In this document: positions 24,855 to 36,144 of the stretch, piece by piece | How positions within the stretch are numbered: position 1 is the first letter of the stretch | How the letters are laid out: every line of letters begins with the position of its first letter | Source of the DNA: Agapanthus africanus | Lineage: Eukaryota; Streptophyta; Magnoliopsida; Asparagales; Amaryllidaceae | Reading direction: 5' to 3' | DNA length: 64,000 nucleotides | NCBI GenBank assembly: GCA_030015575.1 | Contig: JASDDO010000006.1 | Span: forward strand, 107,438,045 to 107,502,044 | The notes under the pieces: generated by a model | Database searches by the model: none | What the model was told of the DNA's origin: nothing | Seen by the model: the letters and a program-made list of their open reading frames with translations, nothing else | Program-made: the position numbers and the translations under genes

Positions 24855-25047
24855 GAGATCGCGCCACCAAATTTTCACAGATTGCTTCTATATCCATGCA
24901 CAGTATTCTGAGACAACCTGAAAAAATTTTGGAGCAGAAAAAAATTTCGACAGAAAACACATGTGCATACAAAATACGGTTTTTAGGGAATTTTGTTCGA
25001 TCGAGTACTAAACATACTAGAGCAAGCTAGGCATGGTTAATGGCGTG

Positions 25048-25059
25048 GCTCTGATACCA
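25048..25059 (-). promoter_or_regulatory. Primer binding site, initiator tRNA-Met (copia-2)
   Basis: The minus strand reads TGGTATCAGAGC one base from the right LTR. It establishes that the right LTR is the 5' LTR. Confidence 0.95.
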
Positions 25060-25060
25060 A

Positions 25061-27179
25061 TGTAAGTCCGCGGCGGCGCCCCGGCCGTCGATCCGACGCC
25101 GGAAACGCGGAAACAAAAAATTTTGCAAACTAGCAAACCGGCACCACCGCGCACTTTTCACCCGGATCGGGCCATTAACCTAGCTACTAGCAAACTAGAA
25201 AAGAGTAGAGAAGTTATACCAAGCGATCCGTGTCCTTCGGTCTTCGTCTCCACTCCGATCTCCTGCGGAAACTCCGTCCGTCACCTCCTCGTCTGAAAGG
25301 GCACCACGTAGCCGGAATCTTTTATGGGCTCCCACCTCTTGACCGAGGCAACTCGGGCGCAAAGTTGGCTAGCCGACGCGTCCAAGATTTGCTGTAGGCA
25401 AGTGTAGAAGACTAAGTCTCTTTTGGGGTTTTAGTTGCCATTTCATAGTGAAGGAAAAATAGACTTTGGAATGATATATGGAATTTTAGTAGCAAGAAGA
25501 ATGAGAGATAAAATGAAATTCCTCATACTCCAAATGAACCCTCTCTCCCCTCTTCCTTTTTGTGTGGCCGGTCCCCCTTCCTCCATGGTGGAGATTATGG
25601 AATCAAAAATCCAATGAGAAAAGAAAAGATAAATCCAAGATAAATGGTCACACCAAACTCCTTTATCAATGTACTCACAAACCATCACAAGAAAAGCAAA
25701 TGAAGGGACTCAAAAAGCATCTCATGATGAAAGAATAATCATGAAGCCACACTTATGCAAGAAAAGCCCTCCACAAATGTTATTTGCAAATGTGCAAATA
25801 ACCCCCTTCCATCGAAAGTCCGGTCGTGAAGGAATAAAAGAAAACCGGCCGGAACGGAATGCAAACTGGCAACTTCAGAAAACTGATCCCGTAATAAATT
25901 ACAGGAAAACCCCGCTACTGCATATACATGCCCGCATTTGTATTCCCACTGAACACAAATGCAAAGAGACAAAACTACATTATCTAATAATAGGATCCTG
26001 CTTAAGCCAAAACCGGCTAGTAAAATCCGTCCGATCACGATCCGTGCAATACCGCACGTATCTGATCGAGCCCTGCCATATCTCCATACGGCCTCTACAG
26101 CGTTTCGCCCGAAACTTAAGTAACTGTCTGTGTGGTGGACTCTAAAGACTCGTCAATACTATGGCTGCGGATTTAACCACTAGCACGTCAGAGGTATAAG
26201 CCAATACGTGACGGGCTACCAGGTATTGACCAAAAGGGACGTCGATGAGCGAACTCATCCTGACACCCTACTGAGCCTGTCAGTGACAATATCCGTACAG
26301 TCCGGTCCGTTCGTCTATGAGCATCGCATGGCGGGCCTAGGGGGTTGGTAAAAGTCAGACCCCCAAAAGCAGTACAAGTCGTGTCGGAGTGTAGCCCAGA
26401 ACACCATGAGATACTACTAGAATACCTACCAGTAAATCTCCTGCCTTGGCCAAGGACTTTTCATGTTCTGGCTCTCCTAGACACAGCACGACCTCACCCC
26501 CAATACCGGGAGAGACGAACCCCTGAAGATCCGCTCACTGCCTCCATGTGGCTCGGGACTGTACCCAACTAAAACCTGTTTGTACGACTCCTTTGAGCCG
26601 TGGTAGGGTAGTAATCAAAGCACAGTGGGAACTCACACGAGACAAATGACGATCTCAGGTCGATGAACTAACCTGTACACATGTCACCAGGGAACTGCAA
26701 TCTGACGTTAGGTATAATACCAACTAGCCGGTTCCCGGTGAGTCCTGTCCGGTGTACTCATAACCCAATGAGCACCTGTATACATCTTAGGTGAACCAAC
26801 TGACACTAGTGGCTTGTGAGACCGGCCACCGCCTCTCGTCGGGGTCTCGACTGTATACACTAGTCTACTCTGGAGAATCGATGCCCTGTCTCGAAACTCC
26901 CACGACTAGGGACCTTTTAAGGATATGCTTATAGACTCCAGCTCTCACTTATATGATCGCCTTCATACTGCTGGCAGTCAAGCAAGAATCCTAGGGGCTC
27001 TATCAACGTGTATTAGCGACTCGTAAGGTCACCTAAAACAGTACACGAGGATAAAGATAAACCAGATAGCATACTATCATCTCGAGTAAGACTGTCCTAC
27101 TGGGATAGGTCCTCCCCTCAATCATTGCAATCACGTGCGTGTGATCCAATAATTGACTCTGAGGGTACTATCTCCAACA
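25061..27179 (-). repeat. copia-2 5' LTR (right)
   Basis: A 2119-bp LTR, nearly identical to the left one, ending at the GTTTC target duplication. No gene. Confidence 0.93.
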
Positions 27180-27239
27180 GTTTCATGATGTTTTGGGTGT
27201 CGATGTTAGACACTCACCTTATATGAAACATACTTGATA

Positions 27240-27800
27240 CTGATATTGTACATTCAGGATATGTGGGATGTACTGGTATTGTACATACAGGATATGTGCG
27301 ATCTACTCGATATTGTACATTCGGGATATGTGGGATATACTGGTATTGTACATACATGATATGTGAGATCTACTCGATATTGTACATTCGGGATATATGG
27401 GATATACTGGTATTGTACATACAGGATATGTGAGATCTACTCGATATTGTACATTCGGGATATGTGGGATATACTGGTATTGTACATACATGATATGTGA
27501 GATCTACTCAACATTGTACATTCGGGATATGTGGGATATACTGGTATTGTACATACAGGATTTGTGAGATCTACTCGATATTGTACATTCGGGATATGTG
27601 AGATATACTGGTATTGTACATACAGGATATATGAGATCTACTCGATATTGTACATTCGGGATATGTGGGAGATACTAGTATTGTACATACAGGATATGTG
27701 AGATCTACTTGATGTTGTACATTCGAGATATATGAGATCTACTTGATGTTGGACATTCAGGATATACGAGATTTACTTGATGTTGTACATTAAGGATATG
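27240..27800 (+). repeat. 67-bp dimeric tandem array in Tekay-1 LTR
   Basis: About eight repeats of a 67-bp unit made of two related halves of 33 and 34 bp (starts at 27258, 27291, 27325, 27358, 27392). One half has GATATACTGGTATTGTACAT, the other GATCTACTCGATATTGTACA. Copies degrade toward the right end. Confidence 0.92.
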
Positions 27801-28866
27801 TGGGACTTACATGATATGATAGCCAATTTGGGGGCTTATTTGTGGAAATTGGGATTTGGATTGTCTTGTTGGATTTTGGTCCTACCACGAGTTTATGATT
27901 TCCGTGGAAATGACATGTTTTATTCCTTACTCCACGTTTATTGTTTATGCACTGCTTCATGTATTAGTTGTACCCGATAGAGTACTTTCCATGACAGTTG
28001 CATTTACATACTATTATATGCATTGCTTCATGTATTAGTTGTACCTGATAGAGTACCTTACATGATTATTGCATACAGATTTTCATATTATTGCTTCATG
28101 TATTAGTAGTACCTGCTAGTGTACCTTTCATGACTGTTGCATTATATAGGACCATTCATTGCTACTGTTGCAATGTGTTAGATTCGCGTTGTACGTGCAT
28201 ACTCGCGATTACCTGCATATGTTATTTACTATTCACGAGTTGGCAACTCACCCCCGTTGTGCCACAGTGTTTTTCAGGTGTTCCTCAGGATTGTCAGAGG
28301 TAGGGCTATTTTCATCCATCGTATCATCTTTGCTACGGATACCGCTTCGCCTGACAGGGTGCAGTTTTACTTAGGTAGGTTTTGCGGTTATCCGATGCTG
28401 CTTGTTGTACATTCGTTGTATCCTGTACTCTCCATCTATCACTTTCATGTATGACTTAGAGACTTGGTGTGAGAACGATATTGTATATTATTTTGTGACT
28501 TGGAGGTTTTTATGCAGTTTTATTTATATCGTCCCTTTCTTCGCTACGACGTCGTATATCTGTTGTGGTGGTTGATTTCCGCCGTTGGGCGTGGATTTTT
28601 CTCCCGTTTCGGATGCTTTTACTTATATTATGTTGTACCCATTTTTGGGTGCTTGTTTTACAAAGGTGGTGCTGTCAAAATTTTAAAGGAAGAAAAGTGG
28701 GACTTTAAAGAATTTGGTTTGAGATTTCAAAAGTTTTAGCGATGTTCTTATTTCTTACTACTTTTGATGGTTTAAATTGCTGGGCTTTCGGCTTACCTAA
28801 ATTGCGTTACGTCTTTAGACGTTGCGTAGTTTAAGGGCCATCACGTGCCATTTTCGGGTCGTGACA

Positions 28867-30005
28867 GGTTTTCGTCTCGGTTGATAGAGACGAAACAGTG
28901 ATGTTGAATGAAAACGAGAATGTGAATGATTAGGAATGGGAAGAATAATCACATTCTCGTATGGGATAAGAAGAAATGGTGGTGGTTCAACTTCTTCAGG
29001 TGGAGGTTGATTAATCACAAAATCCGTTTTTTCTAAGAATGCGAGTTCTTTAGCGAAGATTTCTTCAAAGCTTTCATCGATATCCCGAATAATAATCTCA
29101 TTGGAAAGAACGGGATGATACTCGGTCTCCATAAAAGGTTCATGTTCAGCGTTGGATGTTGACCCGGACAGCTCGATAAAAGGGTCCGTATGTGTATAAC
29201 AAATAGCAGGGTCAAACAATAACGTAATAGCGGAGTCGAGATCAGTATCGTGAAGCTTTTCAGATTCGCTGCCGTTGGAATCTATCGCTTCGACAGATAA
29301 TACTTGAGCATAAGGTTCGGAGGGTCCACTTCCCAACTTGTAAATGTTAAGCTCAATTGACATCTTCCCGAAGGATAGGGTCATAAAGCCATTTCGACAA
29401 TTGATTATTGCGTTGGAAGTCGCAAGAAAAGGTTGACCTAAAATCACCGGAATTTGGTTTCGTAGGTTTGCCACAGGCTGTGTATCTAAAACAATAAAGT
29501 CCACAGGGAATATAAATTCCCCGACTTTGATTAACACATCCTCTAGCTCACCTCTAGGTTGGGTGATAGATCGATCGGCCATCTGAAGAGTGCAGTGTGC
29601 CAGTTTTAACTCTCCGATCCCTAATTGCTCATAGACAGAATATGGAAGCAAGTTAACACTAGCACCTAAATCGGGTAGAGCACGATTGATATTTTTACTC
29701 CCAATTGAAATAGATATGGTAAGTCTTCCAGGGTCCTTTCGTTTCTTGGGTAGTTGGTGTGTAAAAGCAGTGCTCACGTTACTCGTTAAGAATACTTTTT
29801 TCGGCACTTGAGTTTTTCTCTTCCTAGCACACAAGTCCTTTAGAATTTTTGCATAAGACAGAACTTGTTGAATAGCATCTAGGAGAGGAATGTTTATGTT
29901 AACTTGCTTAAAAATTTCCTCAATCTTCTCCATTTGTGGACTTGTTCTGTTGCCCCTTAACCTGTTTGGATAAGGTGCTTTATCAATAAGGGTTGGATCC
30001 AACAT
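28867..30005 (-). pseudogene. pro: Athila-2 gag-protease C-terminal part
   Basis: A minus-strand open frame of about 380 codons. It begins with the Athila-typical PYPNRLRGN, then a NINIPLLDAIQQVLSYAKILK segment, then an aspartic protease core with DLGASVNLLP (catalytic Asp in DLGAS), LQMADRSITQPRG, FPVDFIVLD and VILGQPFLATSNAII. An acidic linker follows. The protein stays open 17 more codons into Tekay-1 LTR sequence (to 28815), which is a chance chimera. RT is missing because of the Tekay insertion. The protease would process the Gag-Pol polyprotein. Confidence 0.88.
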
Positions 30006-31772
30006 TGGAGAGGATTGTAGGGGTGGAATGAATCCCAGAATTGGAGTGGGGATCGTTTTAGGTTGATTCGAGAATGTGGGCGGAAGGTTCGAGCCTTAGG
30101 GAAAATGGAGAATAGGCTCGGAAGATGGTGGACTAGACGAAATAGGAGAAGAAGTAGAAGCCGGGATATCATTAATATCATCAACGTCATCAACGTGTTC
30201 ACCCACTTGGTTAGCCAGCACTCTTTCCGATCTCAACGTGGTAACGACACTCACATTATAATTTTGTGAGTGGCCAGGATTAGGTATAGGTTGAGATTGA
30301 AGTTTCCCTTTCTCTCTCGCACTTATCGCGGCATTTAACTGTGCAAGTTGTGCTTCTATCGATTTTATGCTTTCATCGTGGGAAGCGGTGTTCCGCATTA
30401 ACATTTGGATAGAAGATGTTAAAATATTAGTCGTTTGCATGGAATGTTTAATGAACGTGTCGAGTGCAGAGGGTTTATCGGTACCGGCAAAAGAATTATT
30501 ATAAGGATCAATGTTTTTGGCCGGGTTTTGCAATGGTTGCGGTTGAAAGGGGTGCTGACTCGGTCGTGGTGGTTGCTGTTGCTGTGGAGGAAGTCTTTGA
30601 TAATTGCTTTGGAACTGGTTTTGATTTTGGGTTTAGTTTTGGTTCCAAGCAAAATTAGGATGCTTCCTCCATCCCTGATTATATGTGGAAGAATAAGGAT
30701 CGAATCTAGGTCGCTGCTGGAAAGTAGCATTAATTTGTTCTTGACCTTGAAATGGTGGATTCAAAGGACATTCTTCTGTCAAATGTGATGGGTTGGAACA
30801 GCAAGCACACACGGGTTTATGGAGTGTAAATTGGTTTAGGGAGGCTGAAGAGACTTTGTTTTCTATAGCATCGAGTTTCCTTTGTATCGCAGCCATTTCG
30901 GCTTTCACTGCGATGGAAATATCGTGCTGATGGACACCTCCCCTAGACGATGTAGGTCTAACGCTTTCCCACTGTAAAGTTTGTTCAGCGAGATCTTCCA
31001 GAAATTGCCAAGCTTCACCATCATCTTTAGACAGGAAATGACATTGACACATGGTTTCAAGCATCTGTTTTGTTGCAGGATCAACACCCTCATATATAAT
31101 GCGACAAAGGTCCCACTTATTGATTCTGTGATGAGGGCATTGTAGAAGAAGATCCTTAAACCGTTCAAAGCATTTCCGAAATGGTTCATTGCGAAGTTGG
31201 GTAAACTGGTTAATCTCGCTTCGAACGCGGGCGGTCTTATGATTAGGATAAAATTTCTTAAGAAATGCTACAACGAATTCATCCTATTTGGAAATAGAAT
31301 GTGTGGCAGTGTTATAAAGCCATTTTTCTGCTAGATCGCACAAAGTAAAAGGGAGAAGACGTAATCTCATAGCATCCGTAGAAATTTGTTACATGCCCAT
31401 CATTGCGCATACGTTTTCGAATTTGTTTATAAAAACGTATGCGTCTTCGGATTCAAGCCCGTGAAATTTGGGCAATAGTTTGATGATGTGGGGTTTAATT
31501 TCAAAAATATCCTAATTGGATGGTGGAATAGATAGACAGGTAGGAAGGGGTCCACGCACGAGGTAGCATCTTTCTTGGAGAGAGATGCGCGGTGGATTTT
31601 GCGCACCTACGGGTGGTGGCAGGATGGTGGTGGTAAAATCTGATGGAGAACCGTCAATCTCGGTCGATGTGGTGGGTGGAGGAGAAAAAGAAGATGAAGA
31701 AGTACCGACTTCAGAATCGATAGCAGAAACGTGGACAAGGCGAGCACTATAATCCCGTTTCCAGCCGAGCAT
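30006..31772 (-). pseudogene. gag: Athila-2 gag, broken by several stops
   Basis: Starts at the minus-strand ATG at 31772 (MLGWKRDYSARLVHV), matching the Athila-1 gag start, and hits a stop at 31514-31512. The capsid region can still be followed on the same strand to about 30633: FEIKPHIIKLL, HGLESEDAYVF, DAMRLRLLPFTLCDLAEKW, FRKCFERFKDLLLQCPHH and then MLETMCQCHFLSK. A CCHC zinc knuckle is intact at CACCSNPSHLTEEC (about 30800), followed by a Q- and P-rich tail. Further stops occur in the middle and near 30630, and 30096-30533 continues in another frame toward the protease. Athila Gag would package the RNA. This copy cannot make a full protein. Confidence 0.85.
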
Positions 31773-32759
31773 GCACTAAGCGGGTTTAGCGCAAGTAGCA
31801 GCGTTTGTGTGAGGTTTAGCGCAAGTGGCAGCGTTTGTGTGATTTAAAATTGGTTTATTTTGAAAAAGTGTCGGATGTGAGACAAATCACACAAAAAATG
31901 CACAATCAACCCTAGAACGAAGGTCACCTAAGTCAAGTCACTGGACCGCTCCTAGACTTCCAAAGGAAAAGTTGCAGGATCAATCCTCTACCACCTCTTT
32001 ATAACTCTTGTGGCCAGGTAAGTGCCAGGTAAGTAGGAGGTATCCTCTATACGAATCACCGAAAACAGCAGGCCTAATTAAGTAACCACTTGCCTTAGAC
32101 ACACTTTCCTTAGACACAACGCAAGTAATCCGAATAAGTGATAGATTACCCACGACCTTCATCTGTCCTAATTGAGCGCGACAATCCTTAGAGTCTTGGT
32201 CTAGATATTTTTTAATTCATGTAGGGTGATGCGGATGCTTGTTTTGTGATTTGTGGGACCTAGGAAGGGTTATGAAATCCCCACATAATCTGAATTTTGG
32301 TCTTGCTCCTTAAAGTCCGTATTAAAATATGCACAAACCAATTACAAAATACGCAAAAAGATTTTTGGCGGTGATATTTTGCAAAGAATCCTGAAGAAAA
32401 GTATATTGTTGGATTTTCTAGAGGAGAGAGAAAGTATAGAGGAAGTTACCAGAGAAGTTTGGAACCCTAAGTCCCCAACTATGTCACGGTTCCGCCGCTA
32501 AAATGGACTTCTTGCCGCGGTTCCGCCATGGAGTTGAGAGATCGATTAAATTTTTTTTCTATGGTAGACTCCCTTGCTCCTCTGGGTCTTGATGAATGTC
32601 TCTGAATCTTTATCTCCTCGCTACAGTGACTCCAGATATTCTCGCAAAAATCACACACTAATCGTTAAATATGCAAGATGCGGTTTTGTTTTATTTTTAT
32701 GATATGGATCGAATAAGAATTCAGCACGAAAAGTAAGAAAAAAATATTACGCATGTATT
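31773..32759 (-). other. Athila-2 leader
   Basis: No gene. It is the untranslated leader between PBS and gag, with patches similar to the Athila-1 leader. It carries a partial paired palindrome at 32484-32531. Confidence 0.75.
32484..32531. repeat. Paired CCGCGG-type palindromes, Athila-2 leader
   Basis: TCACGGTTCCGCCGC (about 32484-32498) and GCCGCGGTTCCGCC (32514-32527) form a more eroded version of the pair seen in the other elements. They lie about 230-290 bases downstream of the PBS in the element's sense. The adjoining GAGAGATCGAT resembles the flank of the copia-2 pair. Confidence 0.75.
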
Positions 32760-32775
32760 CCCGGCAACGGCGCCA
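32760..32775 (-). promoter_or_regulatory. Primer binding site, tRNA-Asp type (Athila-2)
   Basis: The minus strand reads TGGCGCCGTTGCCGGG, the same primer as Athila-1, six bases from the LTR. Confidence 0.9.
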
Positions 32776-32781
32776 TTTGAT

Positions 32782-34330
32782 TGATCGTGAAAAAGTGTTT
32801 GTAGAATAACCGCAATCAATAATGGTGTCACTCGTAGCTAGTCGAGATGAGTACGGGTCGTCCTCAGGGATTCGTGGAACTTGTAATCTTGTTTTAGACG
32901 CGTTGATTAGAAAAGAAGCAGGAGAATACAGAATAGTGAAGAATATATTCTAGATCTAGTTTAAATAAGGACATATAATATATAAGAAGAAGGCTTGTAG
33001 GGTTCGTTAGGATTTGGTAGTCATGGATGACTAATAAAGATTACTCCTTTTATCTATTGATAGATTTAAAACTAGATTGATAGTAATGAATGAGGATTAG
33101 GGTTCTTGGAAGAAACTAGGGTTTCCACACTATTGACCCTTGTCCTTTCATTGATCTCTATTCATGTCTATCCCTTAACAAAACAATTGTTAATCTGATC
33201 TCAAATCGCGGTCGAGACTACCAATAAATTGGTAGCGCGCCCGATTAGGATGTTAACGATTCTTTTGCTAAAGTTTATAAACTTCAAAAGACTTAAAAGA
33301 ACTTAAAATATTTTCTCATCCATTGTTCTGCCCTAATCCTTCGAACCTTAGCAAGTTAGGAATTACTCACGCATGTAGTGAGAAGAAGAAGAAAGGATAA
33401 AGAATGAGATCATAATTAAATGTAGAAAGTAAAAATACAGAAAATAAATAATTAAACAAAATGATCTACCTTTATTAATCAACTTCAGAAGTACAAATCC
33501 TACGAATTCAGATTACAAGAGGAAGAAGTTTCTCTCGATCTCTGCTTCGTAGGAAGTATATGCTCCGTCGATTTTCACGTCGCCCTACCACGTCGAATCG
33601 TGGACCTGTCGTGGATCTCTTGTTCTTTGACGGTGATTTGCTTAGTGTAAAGGTGATGAGTTTTAACTTTAGCCCTCAGTCCTTTATATAGCCCTCAAAT
33701 CAGAAATCCTAGATCTCGTAGGATTAGACATGCCATAAAGATCCACTTTCCAAGTTTTCAGATCCTGCAATTTTATTGGAAGATTTTTGATCATGACATC
33801 TTGAATATCTTGATCTCTTGCCCTTATCTAAATCTGCACAAAATCTCCATGAATAATTTTAGTAATATTTATTAAATTAGAGAGAGTATCTTAATTACTT
33901 TATATAGTAATAAATCTTTAAGAAACTTGATTAAGAATATTTGGTAAGATATGCATCTATTAATTACTAAAATATTATGCATATATTTTGAAATATTATT
34001 CTAACCATTTGTATGATATTATATCTTTTAAGAATTGTGATTAGAATATTTGATATGATATGCATATTTTAATTACCAAAATATTATATAAATATTATAT
34101 GCATATATTTTTCTTCATAATGTTAATTATAATATATAAACATATGGTAAATAGTATTTTGGAGATAAACCCCAAATATGTTTTATATTTATAATAAACA
34201 CCTTTTATTATTTAAGAAAAGTAAGGAAATGTTATATCAAAAGTGAAATATTTTCGACTAAACAGTTGCGTAGTCAAATATCATCGTTTTTTAAAATTCC
34301 GCCTCCCCGCGAACCGTGGGGTGTGCGACA
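32782..34330 (-). repeat. Athila-2 5' LTR
   Basis: About 1.55 kb, on the minus strand from TGTCGCACACCCC (34330) to CACGATCA (32782). It contains a TATATAAA box at 33683-33690 and long AT-rich stretches near 33880-34260. It is related in layout, not closely in sequence, to the Athila-1 LTR. The second LTR is not in the window. No gene. Confidence 0.75.
33683..33690 (-). promoter_or_regulatory. TATA box of Athila-2 LTR promoter
   Basis: The minus strand reads TATATAAA about 640 bp from the LTR start, the same relative position as the TATA box in Athila-1. Confidence 0.5.
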
Positions 34331-34664
34331 TCGGTTTACAATAATGACCTCTATGGTATATATCACTAACAATCTCCTACTTGCAATATGGCCATGTGTT
34401 GGCATATCGCAGACCTATCATCTCGAATAGCCTCTTGAATTACATCTGAGGGATGGCCTTTGTGAGTGGATATGCAGTATAGTTCTCCATATCAACTCTC
34501 CTTACCTCGATCTCCCAGCGATCCATGATCTCCCTGATCAGGTGATACCGCCTCAAGATATGTCTGGACTTCTGATGGGACCTGAGTTCCTTCGCTAAAG
34601 CTATAGCCCCGTTCTTGTCACAATACAAAGGTATTGGATCAACAATGGACGGAACCACCTGAAG
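34331..34664 (-). mobile_element. copia-4: Angela-like stub (RNase H end, polypurine tract, 41 bp of LTR)
   Basis: On the minus strand, 34664-34440 encodes the tail of copia RNase H: VPSIVDPIPLYCDKNGAIAL, SHQKSRHILRRYHLI and then a decayed ADPLTKAIPQ (YPLTKAIPQ). It is followed by the polypurine tract GCAAGTAGGAGAT (34384-34372) and the first 41 bp of an LTR starting TGTTAGTGATATATACC. Athila-2 interrupts the LTR on the left and a Tekay-like LTR interrupts RNase H on the right. It is the oldest layer visible in the window. Confidence 0.85.
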
Positions 34665-35636
34665 TGTAACATTTTAGAAAATATAAAATATTATTTTTGG
34701 GATTTAATATTAAAATAATATATTTCCCGAAAACAGCCCGATTTGCGAAATTGGGGATTTCGAAAAAGGGTATAAATATATGCCAATAATTGTGAAATAA
34801 ATGGAAATTAAAATGATCTATTCATTTAAAAATATATTTAAAGGATTTGGCATTTTAAAAATTTATTATATGCAGTTTAAATAAAAACACGATCAGTGCA
34901 CTGCTAATCGCGATTAGGCCAAATCCGTGTTTCAACAGTTTTCATGGTTAGTGCACCATGACATGTTTCATTTGGTTACATGTTCATTTGTGTTGTTTTA
35001 TGTTCTGGTTTTATTGTGGTGAGAAAACAAAAGAAAGGGAAAATGTGTCATGATGACTTAATGAGAGAGAGAGGGGACATAATGATGATAGGAGACCATG
35101 CTTGGAGAGAGAGAGTGAGAATAATTGAGAGAGGGGAGGCTGCCTCATATCATTTCTCCACCATTTTCTTCTCCTTCTTCTTCCTCATCTCCCTCCACCT
35201 TCAACCTCAAAAATCCATCTCCAAACTTTCCTCAAAATCCGATACCCCTTTCACAAAAAATGATCACCCCTTCATCCTCTACACAATGGACCAAGCAAAG
35301 TGGGATTTGACAACATTTGGGACTTCTAGGTTTTGCTTGGGTGTAACCATGAGGTATATCTCTTTTCATTTAGTGTAATTGTGATTTCCTAGCATTTTGT
35401 TTAAGTTTAGAATTCGTTTAGTGATGGATTTGTGATACTTGGAATTTCAAGAGGGGGTTTGGTGACTTGTGGACTTGTGAGCTGTAGTGAGGGTGTTGAA
35501 GACCCTAAAATTCCAATTCTGGACCTAGAACAGAGACCTTAAACCTAGATTGTGTCCATGTCAGTTTTGTGTTGAATTGTGAGCTTACTGTGAATCTGGA
35601 GCAACCCCGGGAAATTTTGAGGAAAGCAAACAACTC
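34665..35636 (+). repeat. Tekay-2: start of a gypsy LTR, split by the Tat element
   Basis: A TGTAACATTTTAG start interrupts copia-4 RNase H. The internal layout (AT-rich start, GAGAGAG tract near 35060-35135, pyrimidine-rich stretch near 35155-35280, then a GTTTAAGTTTAGAATT patch) parallels the Tekay-1 LTR at low identity, suggesting the same orientation. The candidate duplicated flank is TGAAG at 34660-34664. The open frame at 34980-35378 shows no recognisable domain. The rest of the LTR would lie right of the window. Confidence 0.5.
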
Positions 35637-35815
35637 TGTTCCCCCAATAAGAGCAAGGCTCTACTTGAATTTTGAAAATTCAAATTTTGAAGCAACGCTT
35701 CGGTTCCCGTGCGCTGCGCGCAATGCGCCACGTGTCAGAAGATGACTCGGCAGCACAACGCCCAAGGCGATACGTCCGATCAGAGCAAGGCTCTTTAAAA
35801 ACATAAGTAACACTT

Positions 35816-35974
35816 AACTGCGCAAGCGCATGGCAGCGCGACACGTGTCTGCGCAGTTGCGCAAGCACAACTGCGCAAGCGCACGGCAGCGCGACACGTG
35901 TCTGCGCAGTTGCGCAATCGCTGTTGCGCAAGCGCCTTACTGCGCGACACGTGTCACGCGCTGGTGAGTTGCGC
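35816..35974. repeat. Three 53-bp tandem repeats with ACACGTGT cores
   Basis: Copies start at 35816, 35869 and 35922. Each contains TGCGCAAGCGC and the palindrome GACACGTGTC with a G-box CACGTG core; the first two also end in TGCGCAGTTGCGCAA. A related CCACGTGTC lies upstream at about 35729. They sit some 170-320 bp upstream of the TATA box, where promoter-proximal elements would be expected. Confidence 0.9.
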
Positions 35975-36136
35975 AACAACAGAATGAAGATTTAAGGAAA
36001 TTTTTTCTGTTCTTGTTAAAACAAGAAGATTTCTTCTGTAAAACAGGAGCCTTTGGATCAAAGATCTAAGGTGGGGAAAATTCCCCGAATCACTTAGAAA
36101 AGATCTTTTTAACAAATTTAACTGATCTTTGAGCAC

Positions 36137-36144
36137 TATAAAAA
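36137..36144 (+). promoter_or_regulatory. TATA box of Tat LTR promoter
   Basis: TATAAAAA in the context CACTATAAAAAGGACC, about 500 bp into the LTR. It is the likely start region of the genomic RNA. Confidence 0.6.

Larger units (their letters stand above)
19345..25047 (-). pseudogene. copia-2 internal region with decayed pol relics
   Basis: No intact gene. On the minus strand the end next to the polypurine tract keeps RNase H scraps: a GATCCACTCACTGAGGC-type ADPLT box near 19470 and a tRSHQTSRH-like patch near 19570-19600. A NSxGSMVELEVIPE-type piece of the integrase-RT linker is at about 20700-20760. The rest is leader-like: duplicated blocks at 21930-22510, the conserved module at 23400-23625 and the palindrome pair near 24786. 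The same arrangement appears in copia-3. The element could only be mobilised in trans. Confidence 0.7.
17218..27179 (-). mobile_element. copia-2: complete non-autonomous Angela-like copia
   Basis: A 9962-bp element on the minus strand with two LTRs of about 2.1 kb, an initiator tRNA-Met PBS, a polypurine tract and a perfect GTTTC target duplication. The 5.7 kb internal region has no long open frame. It aligns with the internal region of copia-3, including shared internal duplications and shared decayed RNase H and linker relics. That suggests both derive from an already non-coding master, not from independent decay. The LTRs share blocks with copia-1, so it belongs to the same lineage. Confidence 0.9.
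14754..28866 (+). repeat. Tekay-1 3' LTR, split by copia-2
   Basis: The LTR starts TGTAACGCC at 14754 and ends GGGTCGTGACA at 28866. Without the 9962-bp copia-2 and one target duplication it is about 4.15 kb, long but normal for Tekay/del. The left part (14754-17217) has a purine-rich GAGAGAG tract, a pyrimidine-rich stretch near 15110-15300 and TACATAC-rich repeats near 16340-16570. The right part (27185-28866) holds a 67-bp dimeric tandem array. No gene is seen. The right end lies within the reading frame of the Athila-2 protease region, so Tekay-1 was inserted there. Confidence 0.75.
28867..34330 (-). mobile_element. Athila-2: Ty3/gypsy Athila retrotransposon, 5' half
   Basis: On the minus strand it runs 5' LTR, tRNA-Asp-type PBS, leader, gag and protease, and is then cut by the end of the Tekay-1 LTR at 28866. 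RT, RNase H, integrase and the 3' LTR are absent and are predicted to lie left of the window. Its outer LTR end abuts copia-4 LTR sequence, so it was inserted there. Confidence 0.88.

Noticed and set aside
17218..27179. A host gene within the long region without large open frames
   Set aside because: The whole interval is bounded by LTRs and a perfect target duplication and aligns with copia-3. Nothing resembles a host exon series.
27303..27491. 62-residue minus-strand frame rich in YPxCTI
   Set aside because: It is a translation of the 67-bp tandem array. The unit is not a multiple of three and the frame soon closes.
30063..30788. Plus-strand open frames in the Athila-2 gag region
   Set aside because: They are shadows of the minus-strand gag, which has recognisable capsid and zinc-knuckle motifs.
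1494..32775. tRNA-Asp-like sequence at 1494-1511 and 32760-32775
   Set aside because: Only the 3' 16-18 bases match, next to LTR ends. These are primer binding sites, not tRNA genes.
34980..35378. 132-residue open frame in the Tekay-2 LTR
   Set aside because: It falls in the purine- and pyrimidine-rich part of an LTR, has low complexity and shows no recognisable domain.
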